A DNA stretch of 64,000 bases, taken from the NCBI GenBank assembly GCA_945907735.1, contig CAMDTL010000001.1, positions 62,001 through 126,000 on the forward strand, given 5' to 3'. How positions within the stretch are numbered: the first letter of the stretch is position 1; each line of letters starts with the position of its first letter. The DNA comes from Methylotenera oryzisoli. GTDB taxonomy: Bacteria; Pseudomonadota; Gammaproteobacteria; Burkholderiales; Methylophilaceae. Shown in pieces: positions 46,144-56,732 of this stretch. Made by a program: the position numbers and the translations under genes. The notes beneath the pieces are model-generated. The model worked only from the letters and a program-made list of their open reading frames with translations, did not search any database and was not told the DNA's origin.

Positions 46144-46830
46144 ATGCATAAGAAACTTAGCACATTTTCTGTACTTTATAAGATTTTAGAGCGCGATATT
46201 AAAGTGGCATGGCGCCGTCAATCGGATGTGATGGCGGTGTTTTTCTTTTTTATTATTGCAGCGAGTTTGTTTCCGTTGGGCTCAGGCGCAGACCCAAAAT
46301 TGTTGAACGCAATGGCCCCAAGTGTGTTGTGGGTAACCGCGCTGTTGTCTTGCATGTTATCGCTTTCTAGAATGTATGCCAGTGATTATGCCGATGGCAC
46401 TTTAGAGCAGATGATGCTCTCAAATCAACCCACCGTGTTGATTGTGTTGATGAAAATTTTAGCGCACTGGATGCTCTCTGGGTTACCTTTGGTTTTTGTG
46501 GCGCCTTTGATAGGCTTACAGTTTAATTTAAGCGGCGCGCAGCTACAGATACTTGCATTGTCGCTGTTAATGGGCACGCTAGCATTAAGCCTGATAGGCA
46601 GTATTGGTGCGACGCTCACGCTGGGTATTCGTGGAACTGGCGTGTTGATTGCGATTTTAGTGTTGCCGCTATATATACCAGTGCTGGTGTTTGGTGCAGG
46701 CGCGGTAAATGCAGTTTCTATCGGCGTGAGCCCAAATGGCGCACTTTCATTGCTCGGTGCGGTATTGGCCATGGCGCTAGTATTTGCGCCTCTGGCATCA
46801 ACTGCGGCTTTAAAGATCGCACTGGAATAG
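46144..46830 (+). CDS. ccmB: Heme exporter permease CcmB
   Basis: Six-helix membrane partner of CcmA. 228 residues with RDIKVAWRRQSDVM at the N-terminus, LSLSRMYASDYADGTLEQM and the ALSLIGSIGATLTLGIR stretch, all typical of CcmB. It is 6 nt after ccmA. Confidence 0.93.
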   Translation: MHKKLSTFSVLYKILERDIKVAWRRQSDVMAVFFFFIIAASLFPLGSGADPKLLNAMAPSVLWVTALLSCMLSLSRMYASDYADGTLEQMMLSNQPTVLIVLMKILAHWMLSGLPLVFVAPLIGLQFNLSGAQLQILALSLLMGTLALSLIGSIGATLTLGIRGTGVLIAILVLPLYIPVLVFGAGAVNAVSIGVSPNGALSLLGAVLAMALVFAPLASTAALKIALE

Positions 46831-46888
46831 TACCAAAGTATAGACCGAATTGCGTTAAAATAACGGGTAATGTGTGTAGGGTTTGGCA

Positions 46889-47635
46889 ATGAAAAATTTA
46901 GCAACAAAATCAGGGTTCAATTGGCTTAAGTATGCATCGCCAAAAACCTTTTATCCGCTGGCGGGCAAGCTTATTCCTTGGTGTGCAATCAGTGCCGCTA
47001 CGCTGATTGCTTATGGCTTGTACATTGGTTTATTAGTTGCGCCGACAGATTTTCAACAAGGCGAAGGCTATCGCATTATTTTTGTGCATGTGCCTGCGGC
47101 TTGGTTTTCGATGTTTTTATACTTGCTGATGGCGCTCTATGCAGGCATGGGCCTGGTATTTAACGCCAAACTCTCTTACTTGATGGCTACCGCAATCGCG
47201 CCTACTGGCGCCATGTTTACCTTACTTGCTTTAGTCACTGGTTCGCTATGGGGCAAACCCATGTGGGGCGCCTGGTGGGTATGGGATGCGCGCCTAACCT
47301 CCGAATTGATTTTGCTATTTTTGTATATTGGCTATATTTCTTTGCAAGCGGCGATAGACGATAAAACGCGAGCCGATAAAGCCAGTGCGGTGTTAGCTTT
47401 GGTTGGCGCAATTAACGTGCCAATTATTTTTTTCTCAGTGAAGTGGTGGAACACACTGCATCAAGGTTCTTCTATCAGTTTAACCAAAGCACCCGCCATG
47501 GCGGCGATTATGCTGCAAGGCATGCTGATTATGGCGATTGGCTTTTGGTTGTATAGCATCGCGGTAATCTTAATGCGCGTGCGTTGCGAAATTTTAGAGC
47601 GCGATAGCAAAACTGCAATGTTTAGACAAGATTGA
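46889..47635 (+). CDS. ccmC: Heme handling protein CcmC
   Basis: Polytopic membrane protein that delivers heme to CcmE. The WWD heme-binding segment GAWWVWDARLTSE and flanking His residues (VHVPAAW, WNTLHQGSS) are present. I choose the ATG at 46889 over the TTG two codons earlier. About 248 residues. It is 58 nt after ccmB. Confidence 0.94.
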   Translation: MKNLATKSGFNWLKYASPKTFYPLAGKLIPWCAISAATLIAYGLYIGLLVAPTDFQQGEGYRIIFVHVPAAWFSMFLYLLMALYAGMGLVFNAKLSYLMATAIAPTGAMFTLLALVTGSLWGKPMWGAWWVWDARLTSELILLFLYIGYISLQAAIDDKTRADKASAVLALVGAINVPIIFFSVKWWNTLHQGSSISLTKAPAMAAIMLQGMLIMAIGFWLYSIAVILMRVRCEILERDSKTAMFRQD

Positions 47636-47647
47636 TTAGGACAAAGT

Positions 47648-47809
47648 ATGTATTGGAATAGTTTGAGTGAGTTTTTAGCAATGGGTGGTTACGGTTTCTA
47701 TGTTTGGGGCTCGTTCGGGCTTACTTTTGCGGTGATGACAATTGAATTATGGCTACTTAAAAAACGTCAGAAAAGAGTCATGCAACTAGTCAAACAAGAG
47801 GCAATATGA
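47648..47809 (+). CDS. ccmD: Heme exporter protein CcmD
   Basis: A 53-residue gene absent from the ORF track. [22 protein letters not shown] is the CcmD N-terminal pattern, then one membrane helix and a basic tail (KKRQKRVMQ). CcmD stabilises the CcmABC-holoCcmE complex. Its stop overlaps the ccmE start (ATGA) and it lies 12 nt after ccmC. Confidence 0.92.
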   Translation: MYWNSLSEFLAMGGYGFYVWGSFGLTFAVMTIELWLLKKRQKRVMQLVKQEAI

Positions 47810-48255
47810 AAGCACGTCACAAACGATTCGGTTTAATAGCGGTAGGACTGATTTTATTGGTGATTGCAGCAGTACTCATCACCAACTCTTTCCGCAGTAA
47901 TTTGGTATTTTTCTTCACGCCAACGCAAGTGGAGCAAGGTGAAGCGCCAAAATCGGGTAGTTTCAGAATTGGTGGTTTGGTGGAAAGCGGCAGTTTAAAG
48001 CGCTTGTCCGACGGCTTGCACGTGCAATTTAAGGTGACCGATACCGCAAAAACAATGTTAGTGGAGTACAAAGGCATTCTGCCAGATCTTTTTAAAGAGG
48101 GTAAAGGCGTGGTGGCAGAAGGAAAGTTAAGCGCAAGTGGTTTGTTTGAGGCCAGTCAGGTGTTGGCTAAACATGACGAAAACTATATGCCCCCAGAAGC
48201 AGCCGCAGCAATTGAGGCTGCCAAAGCAGCTAAAGCCAAAGAGGGTGTCAAGTGA
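47806..48255 (+). CDS. ccmE: Heme chaperone CcmE
   Basis: Periplasmic heme chaperone with an N-terminal anchor (residues 8-27). [14 protein letters not shown] and [30 protein letters not shown] match CcmE; the His in AKHDENYMP binds heme covalently. 149 residues. It overlaps ccmD and ccmF by 4 nt each. Confidence 0.95.
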   Translation: MKARHKRFGLIAVGLILLVIAAVLITNSFRSNLVFFFTPTQVEQGEAPKSGSFRIGGLVESGSLKRLSDGLHVQFKVTDTAKTMLVEYKGILPDLFKEGKGVVAEGKLSASGLFEASQVLAKHDENYMPPEAAAAIEAAKAAKAKEGVK

Positions 48256-50240
48256 TTCCAGAAATAGGCCAGTTTTCGCTCATTCTTGCATTTTGCTTTG
48301 CCATTGTTCAGGGGGTTTTCCCCTTAATTGGCGTGTGGAAAAATCATGGGCCATTGATGAATTTGGCCGTGCCAGCCGCGCGCGCGCAGTTCTTATTTAT
48401 TGCAATCGCTTTTGTTTGTTTGGATTATTCTTTTTACGCGAATGACTTTTCAGTGCTGTATGTTGCGTCGAACTCCAATTCACATATGCCACTAGCATAT
48501 CGCTTGGCAGCCTTATGGGGTGGGCATGAGGGCTCGATGCTGCTATGGGTTTCGATGCTCGCGGTATGGACAATTGCAGTGACTTTATTTGTTAAAGATT
48601 TGCCTGAAACCTTTAGAATTAGACTGATTTCCGTTATGGGCTTGGTCAGCATTGGCTTTTTGGCCTTCGTGATTTTTACCTCCAATCCGTTTGAGCGCTT
48701 GATACCTGCAGCATTGGATGGTCGTGATTTGAACCCGTTACTGCAAGATCCTGGTATGGTGTTTCATCCACCAGTGCTTTATATGGGCTACGTGGGTTTT
48801 TCAGTTGCGTTTGCGTTTGCCATTGCGGCATTGCTGGATGGTCGTTTAGATATTACCTGGGCGCGCTGGACACGGCCATGGACCACGGTGGCATGGGTGT
48901 TTCTAACTTTGGGTATCGCTTTCGGCAGTAAATGGGCGTACTACGAGCTGGGCTGGGGAGGCTGGTGGTTTTGGGATGCGGTAGAAAATGCTTCGTTTAT
49001 GCCGTGGTTGGTTGGCACGGCGCTTATTCATTCACTCGCCGTCACTGAAAAGCGCGATGCCTTCAAGGTATGGACAGTATTACTTTCTATCTGTGCGTTC
49101 TCATTAAGTTTACTTGGAACATTCTTGGTACGTTCTGGCGTGTTGACTTCGGTGCACGCGTTTGCCACTGACCCAGGTCGTGGCCTGTTTATTTTAATTT
49201 ACTTAGTGGTGGTGATTGGTGGCGCGCTATTACTGTTTGCGTTTAAAGCACCAAGCGTGGGTTTGGGTGAGAAGTTCGACGTAGTCTCGCGCGAATCTAT
49301 GTTATTGAGCAATAACGTCGTGCTGCTCGCTGCAGCGGGCTCTGTGCTGCTAGGCACCATGTATCCCTTGTTAATGGACGCATTGGGCGCGGGAAAAATT
49401 TCAGTCGGCCCGCCGTATTTTAATGCGGTATTTGTGGCTATCATGGCACCAGGCTTATTTTTAATGGGTTTAGGCCCGTTAGCTAAATGGAAAAAAGCTA
49501 GCTTGCCAGAAATCGGTACGCGCTTACGCGTGGCGGCGATAATTAGCGTGGTCTCTGCGCTGTTAGTGCCGTTTATGATGGGAAAACTTACCTTAATGAC
49601 GGCTATAGGCGTGTTCTTGGGCATTTGGGTGGTGAGCACCTCATTGATTTTATTGATTAATCGAATCAAGTTACGACAGTCCGCCAGTACCAATTTACTA
49701 GAAAATATGCAGGGAATTCCACCGGCATTTTACGGTATGCTATTGGCACATTGTGGTATAGGCGTGTTTATTTTGGGTGTAACTTTGGTCAAAGGTTATG
49801 AATTCGAACAAGACTTGCGCATGGAAGTAAATGATGTGGCAACAGTAGGGGCTTTATCATTTAAGTTTGAGGGTGCGCAAGAAATACAAGGGCCGAATTA
49901 CACATCCTCGCAAGGCACATTTAAGGTTAGCAATGCGGGCAAAGAAATTACGCTGTTGCATCCTGAAAAACGCTTTTACCCTGTGCAAGGCTCGATGATG
50001 ACCGAAGCGGACATTCATGCTGGCGTTTTCAAGGATCTGTATGTTTCACTGGGTGAGCCGCTTGAAAATGGCGCTTGGAGTGTGCGAATTTATGTTAAAC
50101 CATTTGTGCAATGGATATGGGCAGGCGCCATTTTAATGGCTTTGGGTGGCATTTTGGCGTTGACTGATAAACGTTACCGCATTGCCAATAAAAGAGCCGC
50201 GAAGCAGGCGCAAGCCGCACAAGAAGCTTTTGAAGCGTGA
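48252..50240 (+). CDS. ccmF: Cytochrome c heme lyase subunit CcmF
   Basis: Large membrane protein that attaches heme to apocytochrome c with CcmH/CcmI. 662 residues, about 15 helices, GTG start. The [11 protein letters not shown] segment and the WWD domain [21 protein letters not shown] are clear. It overlaps ccmE by 4 nt. Confidence 0.96.
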   Translation: MIPEIGQFSLILAFCFAIVQGVFPLIGVWKNHGPLMNLAVPAARAQFLFIAIAFVCLDYSFYANDFSVLYVASNSNSHMPLAYRLAALWGGHEGSMLLWVSMLAVWTIAVTLFVKDLPETFRIRLISVMGLVSIGFLAFVIFTSNPFERLIPAALDGRDLNPLLQDPGMVFHPPVLYMGYVGFSVAFAFAIAALLDGRLDITWARWTRPWTTVAWVFLTLGIAFGSKWAYYELGWGGWWFWDAVENASFMPWLVGTALIHSLAVTEKRDAFKVWTVLLSICAFSLSLLGTFLVRSGVLTSVHAFATDPGRGLFILIYLVVVIGGALLLFAFKAPSVGLGEKFDVVSRESMLLSNNVVLLAAAGSVLLGTMYPLLMDALGAGKISVGPPYFNAVFVAIMAPGLFLMGLGPLAKWKKASLPEIGTRLRVAAIISVVSALLVPFMMGKLTLMTAIGVFLGIWVVSTSLILLINRIKLRQSASTNLLENMQGIPPAFYGMLLAHCGIGVFILGVTLVKGYEFEQDLRMEVNDVATVGALSFKFEGAQEIQGPNYTSSQGTFKVSNAGKEITLLHPEKRFYPVQGSMMTEADIHAGVFKDLYVSLGEPLENGAWSVRIYVKPFVQWIWAGAILMALGGILALTDKRYRIANKRAAKQAQAAQEAFEA

Positions 50241-50248
50241 TTTAAAAC

Positions 50249-50782
50249 ATGAATAGAATGGCCAAATTTTTAATACCGCTCGCGCTGTTTCTTGTTGCGG
50301 TAGGGTTTCTTGCCAAAGGTTTGTTTTTAGATCCGCACGAAGTGCCTTCACCCTTGGTGGGCAAGCCTGCGCCAATATTTCAAGCGCCTATTTTGGGCGA
50401 AGCGGGCAAAACTTTTAATAGTGCCGATTTAAAAGGTCAAGTGTGGTTGCTCAATGTGTGGGCATCGTGGTGCGGTGCTTGCCGTGATGAGCATCCAGTG
50501 TTGATGGAAATGGCCAAGACCAAGCAAATATTCACTTACGGGCTAGATTACAAAGATACTGACCAAGCTGCACAGGCGGTGCTGCTTGCGCATGGCAATC
50601 CTTATCAGGCGACCGTGACTGATGCCGATGGCAAAATTGGCATCGATTTTGGTGTGTATGGCGTGCCAGAGACTTATGTTATCGATAAAGCCGGCGTGAT
50701 TCGCTTCAAACAAACTGGTCCGATTACCGATGAGATTTTGTTCACAAAAATTGTACCCTTGCTTAAAGAATTGCAACGATGA
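50249..50782 (+). CDS. ccmG: Thiol-disulfide interchange protein DsbE/CcmG
   Basis: Membrane-anchored thioredoxin that reduces apocytochrome Cys. N-terminal anchor (residues 5-25), active site WASWCGACRDEHP and GVYGVPETYVIDKAG with the cis-Pro. 177 residues. It overlaps ccmH by 4 nt. Confidence 0.94.
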   Translation: MNRMAKFLIPLALFLVAVGFLAKGLFLDPHEVPSPLVGKPAPIFQAPILGEAGKTFNSADLKGQVWLLNVWASWCGACRDEHPVLMEMAKTKQIFTYGLDYKDTDQAAQAVLLAHGNPYQATVTDADGKIGIDFGVYGVPETYVIDKAGVIRFKQTGPITDEILFTKIVPLLKELQR

Positions 50783-51189
50783 AGAAATTGTTGATATTAC
50801 TTTTGCTAATTTCCAGCACGGCATTCGCGGGCGCAGCCCAGCCCTTGGCTGAAGACGTGGCGTTAGAAGCGCGCTTAAAAGCCTTGTCGCAAGAGTTGCG
50901 TTGCTTGGTGTGTCAAAACAGCACGTTAGCAGATTCTAACGCGCCATTGGCCGAAGATTTACGCAAAGAAATTCGCGTGCAACTGCGCGCAGGCAAAAGC
51001 GATAAAGAAGTTGTTGATTACTTGGTAGCGCGTTATGGTGACTTTGTGCGCTATCGTCCGCCAGTTAACAATAGCACGGCTTTACTGTGGTTTGGGCCAT
51101 TTTTATTATTAATTATTGGCAGTTTTGTGCTGTACAGAGTGCTTAAAAAACATGCTGGCAATGATGAAATTAAAGGTGAAGACGGATGA
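50779..51189 (+). CDS. ccmH: Cytochrome c-type biogenesis protein CcmH
   Basis: Periplasm-facing thiol oxidoreductase, 136 residues. Signal peptide, then the RCLVCQN redox motif (LRCLVCQNSTLADSNAPLA) and a C-terminal membrane helix. This is the short CcmH, with CcmI expected as a separate gene, but only a stub follows. Confidence 0.94.
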   Translation: MKKLLILLLLISSTAFAGAAQPLAEDVALEARLKALSQELRCLVCQNSTLADSNAPLAEDLRKEIRVQLRAGKSDKEVVDYLVARYGDFVRYRPPVNNSTALLWFGPFLLLIIGSFVLYRVLKKHAGNDEIKGEDG

Positions 51190-51272
51190 ATATGACTGCG
51201 CTAATCATCAGTTTTATTTTGAGTGCGGTTGTGACCTATATTTTACATTTACGCTCAAAAAACCTGTTGTAA
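51186..51272 (+). pseudogene. ccmI: CcmI N-terminal stub
   Basis: A 28-codon frame overlapping the ccmH stop by 4 nt: MNMTALIISFILSAVVTYIL, one membrane helix, then HLRSKNLL and stop. Position and coupling match the start of CcmI, whose TPR-containing remainder (300 or so residues) is missing. The next 145 bp do not continue it in any frame. It may be a tiny real membrane protein or a truncated CcmI. Confidence 0.55.
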
Positions 51273-51373
51273 AAGACGTCAGCGACTGAAATGCCGCCGA
51301 TGATCTCAGCAAATAAACCGTAAAAAAGTCGGACTTTTGTTTAAGTTTTCACAACCAAAGTCGCGATATTGTG

Positions 51374-51394
51374 GATAATACTGTCAGTATTATC
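51374..51394. promoter_or_regulatory. Operator-like palindrome upstream of mutS
   Basis: Perfect 9-bp arms GATAATACT / AGTATTATC around GTC, 24 nt before the mutS TTG. It could be a regulator site or an mRNA hairpin near the start. Confidence 0.45.
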
Positions 51395-51417
51395 AATCAC
51401 AGATTTTCCCTAAAAAA

Positions 51418-53967
51418 TTGAGCGAAACACAAAATCATACGCCCATGATGCGCCAATATTTGGCGCTCAAAGCACAGCATCCAGATATGTTGCTGTTTTA
51501 TCGCATGGGCGATTTCTATGAGCTATTTTTTGAGGATGCTGAAAAAGCTTCTAAGTTGCTTGGCATTACCTTAACCCGGCGTGGTGCCAGCAATGGCGAG
51601 CCGATTAAGATGGCGGGCGTGCCCTACCATGCTGCGGAGCAGTATTTGGCTAAACTCACCAAGTTGGGTGAAGCAGTGGCGATTTGTGAGCAAATTGGCG
51701 ACCCAGCTACTTCAAAAGGTCCAGTTGAGCGTGCGGTCACACGCATCCTCACGCCTGGCACGCTGACGGATTCTGCGTTGTTAGACGAATCGCGCGATAA
51801 GCAATTGCTGAGCGTATTTGCGGCGGATGGGGTAATAGGTTTAGCACGCATTAATTTGGCGTCTGGCAGCTTTATTTTGAATGAAATCTCGACCGGGCAT
51901 TTGGCGCAAGAGTTGCAGCGTATTTTGCCCGCAGAGATTATCTGCGCAGACGATTTTAAACACAGCGCGCTGGAAGCTTTTGATTGCGCGAAAAAGCGCC
52001 TAAGCATTTGGCAGTTTGATGCGGATAGTGCGCAAAAAAGCTTAACGGCACAATTTAACACGCTGGATTTATCTGGCTTTGGTGCACAAAATCTAACGGC
52101 GGCTGTGCGCGCTGCGGGCGCGTTACTGGATTACGTCAAACACACGCAACGCACTGCCTTACCGCACATCACTGCTTTGCAAGTAGAACAAACTTCGCAA
52201 TATATTCAGCTCGATGCCGCCACGCGACGCAATTTAGAAATTGATGTGACCCTGCGTGGCGAAGCATCGCCGACGCTATATTCGCTACTCAACACGACAC
52301 AAACCGCCATGGGGGCGCGACTGTTAAGGTTTTACTTGCACCACCCATTGCGCGATAGAAGTTTGGTGAGTAAGCGCCATGAAGCGGTTGCAGAGTTGAT
52401 GAGCAGTGCCAACTATCAAAGCTTGCAGATCTCTTTAAAGTTGATAGGTGACATTGAGCGCATTACCACGCGTGTGGCGCTAAAAACTGCACGTCCGCGT
52501 GACTTGTCAGGCTTGTCGACAAGCTTATTGCAATTACCTCTTGTACAAAACCAGCTCGTCAACAGTAAAGCGATTTTGCTCGAAACCTTAGGCGCTAATC
52601 TGCAGGCACCAAGCGAGGCACTGCATATATTAAGCGCTATCAAGCCAGAGCCTTCGTCCGTATTGCGTGAGGGTGGTGTGATAGCCGATGGTTATGATGC
52701 AGAGTTAGACGAGTTGCGCGCTTTACAAACTAATCATGGTGATTTTTTGTTGCAGTTTGAGGCCGCTGAAAAAGCGCGTACGGGTTTGGCCAATCTTAAA
52801 GTAGAGTACAACAGCGTGCATGGTTTTTATATTGAAATTAGCCGTGCACAAGCCGAAAATGCGCCACTGGAATATCGCCGCCGCCAAACATTAAAGAACG
52901 CCGAACGCTTTATTACGCCAGAGCTGAAAGCATTCGAAGACAAAGTGTTGAGCGCGAATGATCGTGCACTTGCGCGTGAGAAAATGTTGTACGAGCAAGT
53001 TTTAGAGCAATTAGCCCCATATATTCCCGCCTTGCAGATCAATAGCGGAGCGGTTGCTAGCCTAGATGTTTTATGCTGCTTTGCCGAGCGTGCCATTACT
53101 TTAAATTACACGCAACCACAGTTTGTGAATGAACTCGGTATTGCAATTGAAAGCGGACGCCACCCTGTGGTCGAAAATATTACGCAGCCGTTTGTGGCAA
53201 ACGATATTGCACTCAACCCCTATCGTCAATTACTGTTAATTACCGGTCCGAATATGGGCGGGAAATCCACCTTTATGCGGCAAGTTGCACTCATCGTGCT
53301 GTTGGCGCATTGTGGTGCCTTTGTGCCAGCAAATGTGGTTAAAATAGGCGAAATTGATCGCATCTTCACCAGAATTGGCGCTTCGGACGACTTGGCTGGC
53401 GGACGTTCTACCTTTATGGTCGAGATGACGGAAACCGCGAATATTTTGCACAATGCCACCGATAAAAGTTTAGTGCTTTTGGATGAAATTGGTCGCGGTA
53501 CCAGTACGTTTGATGGTTTAAGTTTGGCTTGGGCGGTGGCAAAACAACTGCTGGAAAAAAATAAAAGTTTTACCCTATTTGCTACGCACTATTTTGAGCT
53601 TACGCGCATTGTCGATGACTTTAAACAAGCTGCCAATGTGCATCTAGACGCGGTGGAACATGGTCAAGGCATTGTGTTTTTGCACAAGGTAGAGGCCGGC
53701 GCCGCCAATCAAAGTTATGGCATACAAGTGGCGCAATTAGCGGGCATTCCAAAAAGCGTGCTGGCTGCCGCCAAGCGAAAACTCAGGCAACTAGAAAACA
53801 GCCAATTAAGCAAAAACCTTAATCAGCCCGATATGTTTTTTGCCAATGTTGAAGTGGCTGAAGTGCCGCTGCACCCTGTTATTACTGAGTTGGAGGCGAT
53901 TCAGCCCGATGATTTAACACCAAAGCAGGCGCTGGAATTGTTGTATAAATTAAAAAATATAACTTAA
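51418..53967 (+). CDS. mutS: DNA mismatch repair protein MutS
   Basis: Mismatch-recognition ATPase. 849 residues. The N-terminal [11 protein letters not shown] with the mismatch-contacting Phe, Walker [23 protein letters not shown]-type ([11 protein letters not shown]) and the Walker [17 protein letters not shown] are clear. The frame opens at TTG with no ribosome site, and the first in-frame ATG pair is at about codon 10 ([11 protein letters not shown]), which would also give a family-like start. Confidence 0.96.
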   Translation: MSETQNHTPMMRQYLALKAQHPDMLLFYRMGDFYELFFEDAEKASKLLGITLTRRGASNGEPIKMAGVPYHAAEQYLAKLTKLGEAVAICEQIGDPATSKGPVERAVTRILTPGTLTDSALLDESRDKQLLSVFAADGVIGLARINLASGSFILNEISTGHLAQELQRILPAEIICADDFKHSALEAFDCAKKRLSIWQFDADSAQKSLTAQFNTLDLSGFGAQNLTAAVRAAGALLDYVKHTQRTALPHITALQVEQTSQYIQLDAATRRNLEIDVTLRGEASPTLYSLLNTTQTAMGARLLRFYLHHPLRDRSLVSKRHEAVAELMSSANYQSLQISLKLIGDIERITTRVALKTARPRDLSGLSTSLLQLPLVQNQLVNSKAILLETLGANLQAPSEALHILSAIKPEPSSVLREGGVIADGYDAELDELRALQTNHGDFLLQFEAAEKARTGLANLKVEYNSVHGFYIEISRAQAENAPLEYRRRQTLKNAERFITPELKAFEDKVLSANDRALAREKMLYEQVLEQLAPYIPALQINSGAVASLDVLCCFAERAITLNYTQPQFVNELGIAIESGRHPVVENITQPFVANDIALNPYRQLLLITGPNMGGKSTFMRQVALIVLLAHCGAFVPANVVKIGEIDRIFTRIGASDDLAGGRSTFMVEMTETANILHNATDKSLVLLDEIGRGTSTFDGLSLAWAVAKQLLEKNKSFTLFATHYFELTRIVDDFKQAANVHLDAVEHGQGIVFLHKVEAGAANQSYGIQVAQLAGIPKSVLAAAKRKLRQLENSQLSKNLNQPDMFFANVEVAEVPLHPVITELEAIQPDDLTPKQALELLYKLKNIT

Positions 53968-53990
53968 CAACCTACTGATTTAATTACATT

Positions 53991-54190
53991 TTATAACTCA
54001 ATTTGTGGCTCTTTTGAGTCTTTTATAAAAGCCGCATCACCGCCTTTGCGTTTATGGCTGGCGATATATTCGCCAAACCCGCTTTAAGTGCGCTGCACAT
54101 GCCCTGCGAGTCTTCTTGCACCGCTTCTTTTGGTGTTGTCGGTGGGGCAGGTGTAGCAACTGGCTCTGTTGGTATAAGCTATCACTCCTA
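53991..54190 (-). pseudogene. Degraded ORF remnant between mutS and tRNA-Leu
   Basis: Minus-strand debris. One frame reads IPTEPVATPAPPTTPKEAVQ and then DSQGMCSALKAG; a one-base shift continues as FGEYIASHKRKGGDAAFIKD and ends at a stop at 53991. No start codon is intact, though AGGAG lies at 54185-54189. I do not recognise the protein. It adjoins a tRNA gene, a common insertion site, but no att repeat is seen. Confidence 0.35.
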
Positions 54191-54309
54191 AAACCATAGT
54201 TTAAGTGTAACTTAAAACTGTATATTCGTTGGAATTTTTGTGCAACGACTGTGCAACGTGAAATTTAGGCAAAAAAATAGCTTACATTTACGTAAGCTAT
54301 TGATTTTAT

Positions 54310-54396
54310 TGGTGCCCGGAGCCGGAATCGAACCGGCACGACCGTAAAGTCGAGAGATTTTAAGTCTCTTGTGTCTACCAATTTCACCACCCGGGC
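54310..54396 (-). tRNA. tRNA-Leu (UAA anticodon)
   Basis: Minus strand reads GCCCGGGTGGTGAAATTGG at the 5' end, an anticodon arm with loop CTTAAAA (anticodon TAA), a long variable arm, the T-arm GGTTCGAATCC and a 3' acceptor with encoded CCA. The acceptor stem pairs with one G-U. 87 nt with CCA, class II as expected for Leu. Confidence 0.95.
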
Positions 54397-54512
54397 AGGG
54401 GATTACTGCAGAACTTTATGCGGTGCGTATTCTAACACTCTTGCGCCCATTTTGATTACTTGTACGTAAAATTTGATGTGAAATGTTGCACTTCAGATTT
54501 GAGTGAGTCCTG

Positions 54513-55145
54513 TTATTCTATTGGATTTGGTGTCGGTAATTTTACGCCTTCAATCAGCAGCGTGATTTCAACGTCGTCGCCCACAGGCGCATCTTTTTTA
54601 AGCGGCCAAGCAAAGCCAAAGTCGCTGGCTTTTAAGCTGGTTTTTGCCTCAAACCCAGTACGGTAGCCGCCCCACGGGTCGCTGCCATAGCCTAATACTT
54701 TAAATGAAAAGGTCATTTCTTTGGCTATGCCATGCAGAGTCAAAACCCCAGTCATTACGCCTTCGGTATTGGATTTCGCCTCAATTCTCTTGCTCACAAA
54801 GGTCGCGTCGGCAAATTTTTCGGTGTCTAAATAGTCTTTTTCTTTAATGTGTTTATCTCGCTTGGCATGACTGCTGTTCACGCTTAACATATTAATTTTT
54901 GCTTCCACAGATGAGTTGGCTAGGTTTTCACTGTCGATTGAAATTTTGCCAGTAATATCGCTAAAGGTACCTGAGGTTTTGCTGGCAACGTGACGAATTG
55001 TCCAATTGGCAAAACTATGTGCATCGTCAATTCGATAGGCATCAGGCTCTGCTAGTGCATGGCTGCAAGCCAATAGCAGAGAAGCTGCCAGGCATGCACT
55101 GGAATGCTTTAATCCAGTGGTAGTTATTTTAAGAATTTTATGCAT
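54513..55145 (-). CDS. YceI-family periplasmic protein
   Basis: 210 residues. Signal peptide with LLLACSHALA, then the YceI lipocalin-like beta-barrel: RIDDAHSFANWTIRH, FSDITGKISID, DYLDTEKFADATF, and GVLTLHGIAKEMTFS. Family members bind isoprenoid lipids. A single gene between tRNA-Leu and tadA, transcribed away from tadA. The cell role is unknown. Confidence 0.9.
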   Translation of the reverse strand: MHKILKITTTGLKHSSACLAASLLLACSHALAEPDAYRIDDAHSFANWTIRHVASKTSGTFSDITGKISIDSENLANSSVEAKINMLSVNSSHAKRDKHIKEKDYLDTEKFADATFVSKRIEAKSNTEGVMTGVLTLHGIAKEMTFSFKVLGYGSDPWGGYRTGFEAKTSLKASDFGFAWPLKKDAPVGDDVEITLLIEGVKLPTPNPIE

Positions 55146-55284
55146 GTTTTTCTCCTAATCTTGTTTTGGCAAATCGGCACTGCTGCACGCTCATTTGTAT
55201 CAAGCTCTCTTTTCATACGTCAATTGTAAATAGCCTCAATATGCTAATATTAGGATGTTCTCATCATATATCAAAGTACAACTT

Positions 55285-55871
<587 letters not shown>

Positions 55872-55906
55872 TAAAAACTACCTAATTCGCCAGAATGACG
55901 GACAAT

Positions 55907-55932
55907 AAAAAACCCGCCTAGGCGGGTTTTTT
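55907..55932. terminator. Bidirectional terminator after tadA
   Basis: Perfect 12-bp palindrome AAAAAACCCGCC / GGCGGGTTTTTT with a TA centre between convergent tadA and the Bax-inhibitor gene. Confidence 0.88.
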
Positions 55933-55947
55933 AACAAACTTTAAAGC

Positions 55948-56634
55948 TTAATCGTTGCTGCCCATTAAGCCCATCAAAAGTTGCAGTAAGCTGGTAAACA
56001 AGTTGTAAATACTCATGTACAAGCTTAACGTTGCCATCACGTAATTGGTTTCGCCACCATTCACAATACGACTAACATCGTACAAAATAAAGCCTGAGAA
56101 TAAAATTACACCGATGCCAGAAAGCGCTAATGTCATGGCTGGAATTTGCAAAAAGATATTAGCCAGTGAAGCGACAATCAGCAAAATAATGCCAACCAAC
56201 AAGAATTTACCCATAAAGCTAAAGTCTTTTTTGCTGGTAGTGGCAATGCCTGCCATGGTCATCAAAATTACGCCAGTGCCGCCAGCCGCCAAGCCAACAA
56301 TTTGCGCACCATTACGTAGATTTAACGCATGTTGCAAAATTGGACCTAACATTAAGCCGAGTAAAAATGTGAGGCCCAGCAATAAAACCACACCTATGCT
56401 GCTGTTGCGATTAGCTGAGATGGCTGCAAACATACCAAACAAGACTGCCATAGCGCCAATTGCAAACATAAACGGATGCTCTGCTGCAAACGCAAAATTC
56501 ATTTTCATGCCGACCATTGCGCCAATCACAGTTGGAATCATGGTGAGGCCAAGCATGGCGTAAGTGTTGCGCAACACCTTGTTCTGCGTGGCCAAACTAC
56601 CTTCACGACCTAATACTTGCATATCATCTAACAT
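55948..56634 (-). CDS. Bax inhibitor-1/YccA-family membrane protein
   Basis: 228 residues with seven predicted helices. LRNTYAMLGLTMIPTVIGA near the N-terminus and SGFILYDVSRIVNGGETNYVMATLSLYMSIYNLF near the C-terminus are the UPF0005/YccA signature (YD-x-R/I). YccA interacts with FtsH in E. coli; that role is only suggestive here. Confidence 0.9.
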   Translation of the reverse strand: MLDDMQVLGREGSLATQNKVLRNTYAMLGLTMIPTVIGAMVGMKMNFAFAAEHPFMFAIGAMAVLFGMFAAISANRNSSIGVVLLLGLTFLLGLMLGPILQHALNLRNGAQIVGLAAGGTGVILMTMAGIATTSKKDFSFMGKFLLVGIILLIVASLANIFLQIPAMTLALSGIGVILFSGFILYDVSRIVNGGETNYVMATLSLYMSIYNLFTSLLQLLMGLMGSND

Positions 56635-56732
56635 GTTATTTCCTTATAAAAACTTGCCAAACGGCAACACTACTAAGATAGCGACAATTAACAAAATTTT
56701 CAAGGGCTAAATGATGACAATTTGATGAAATA

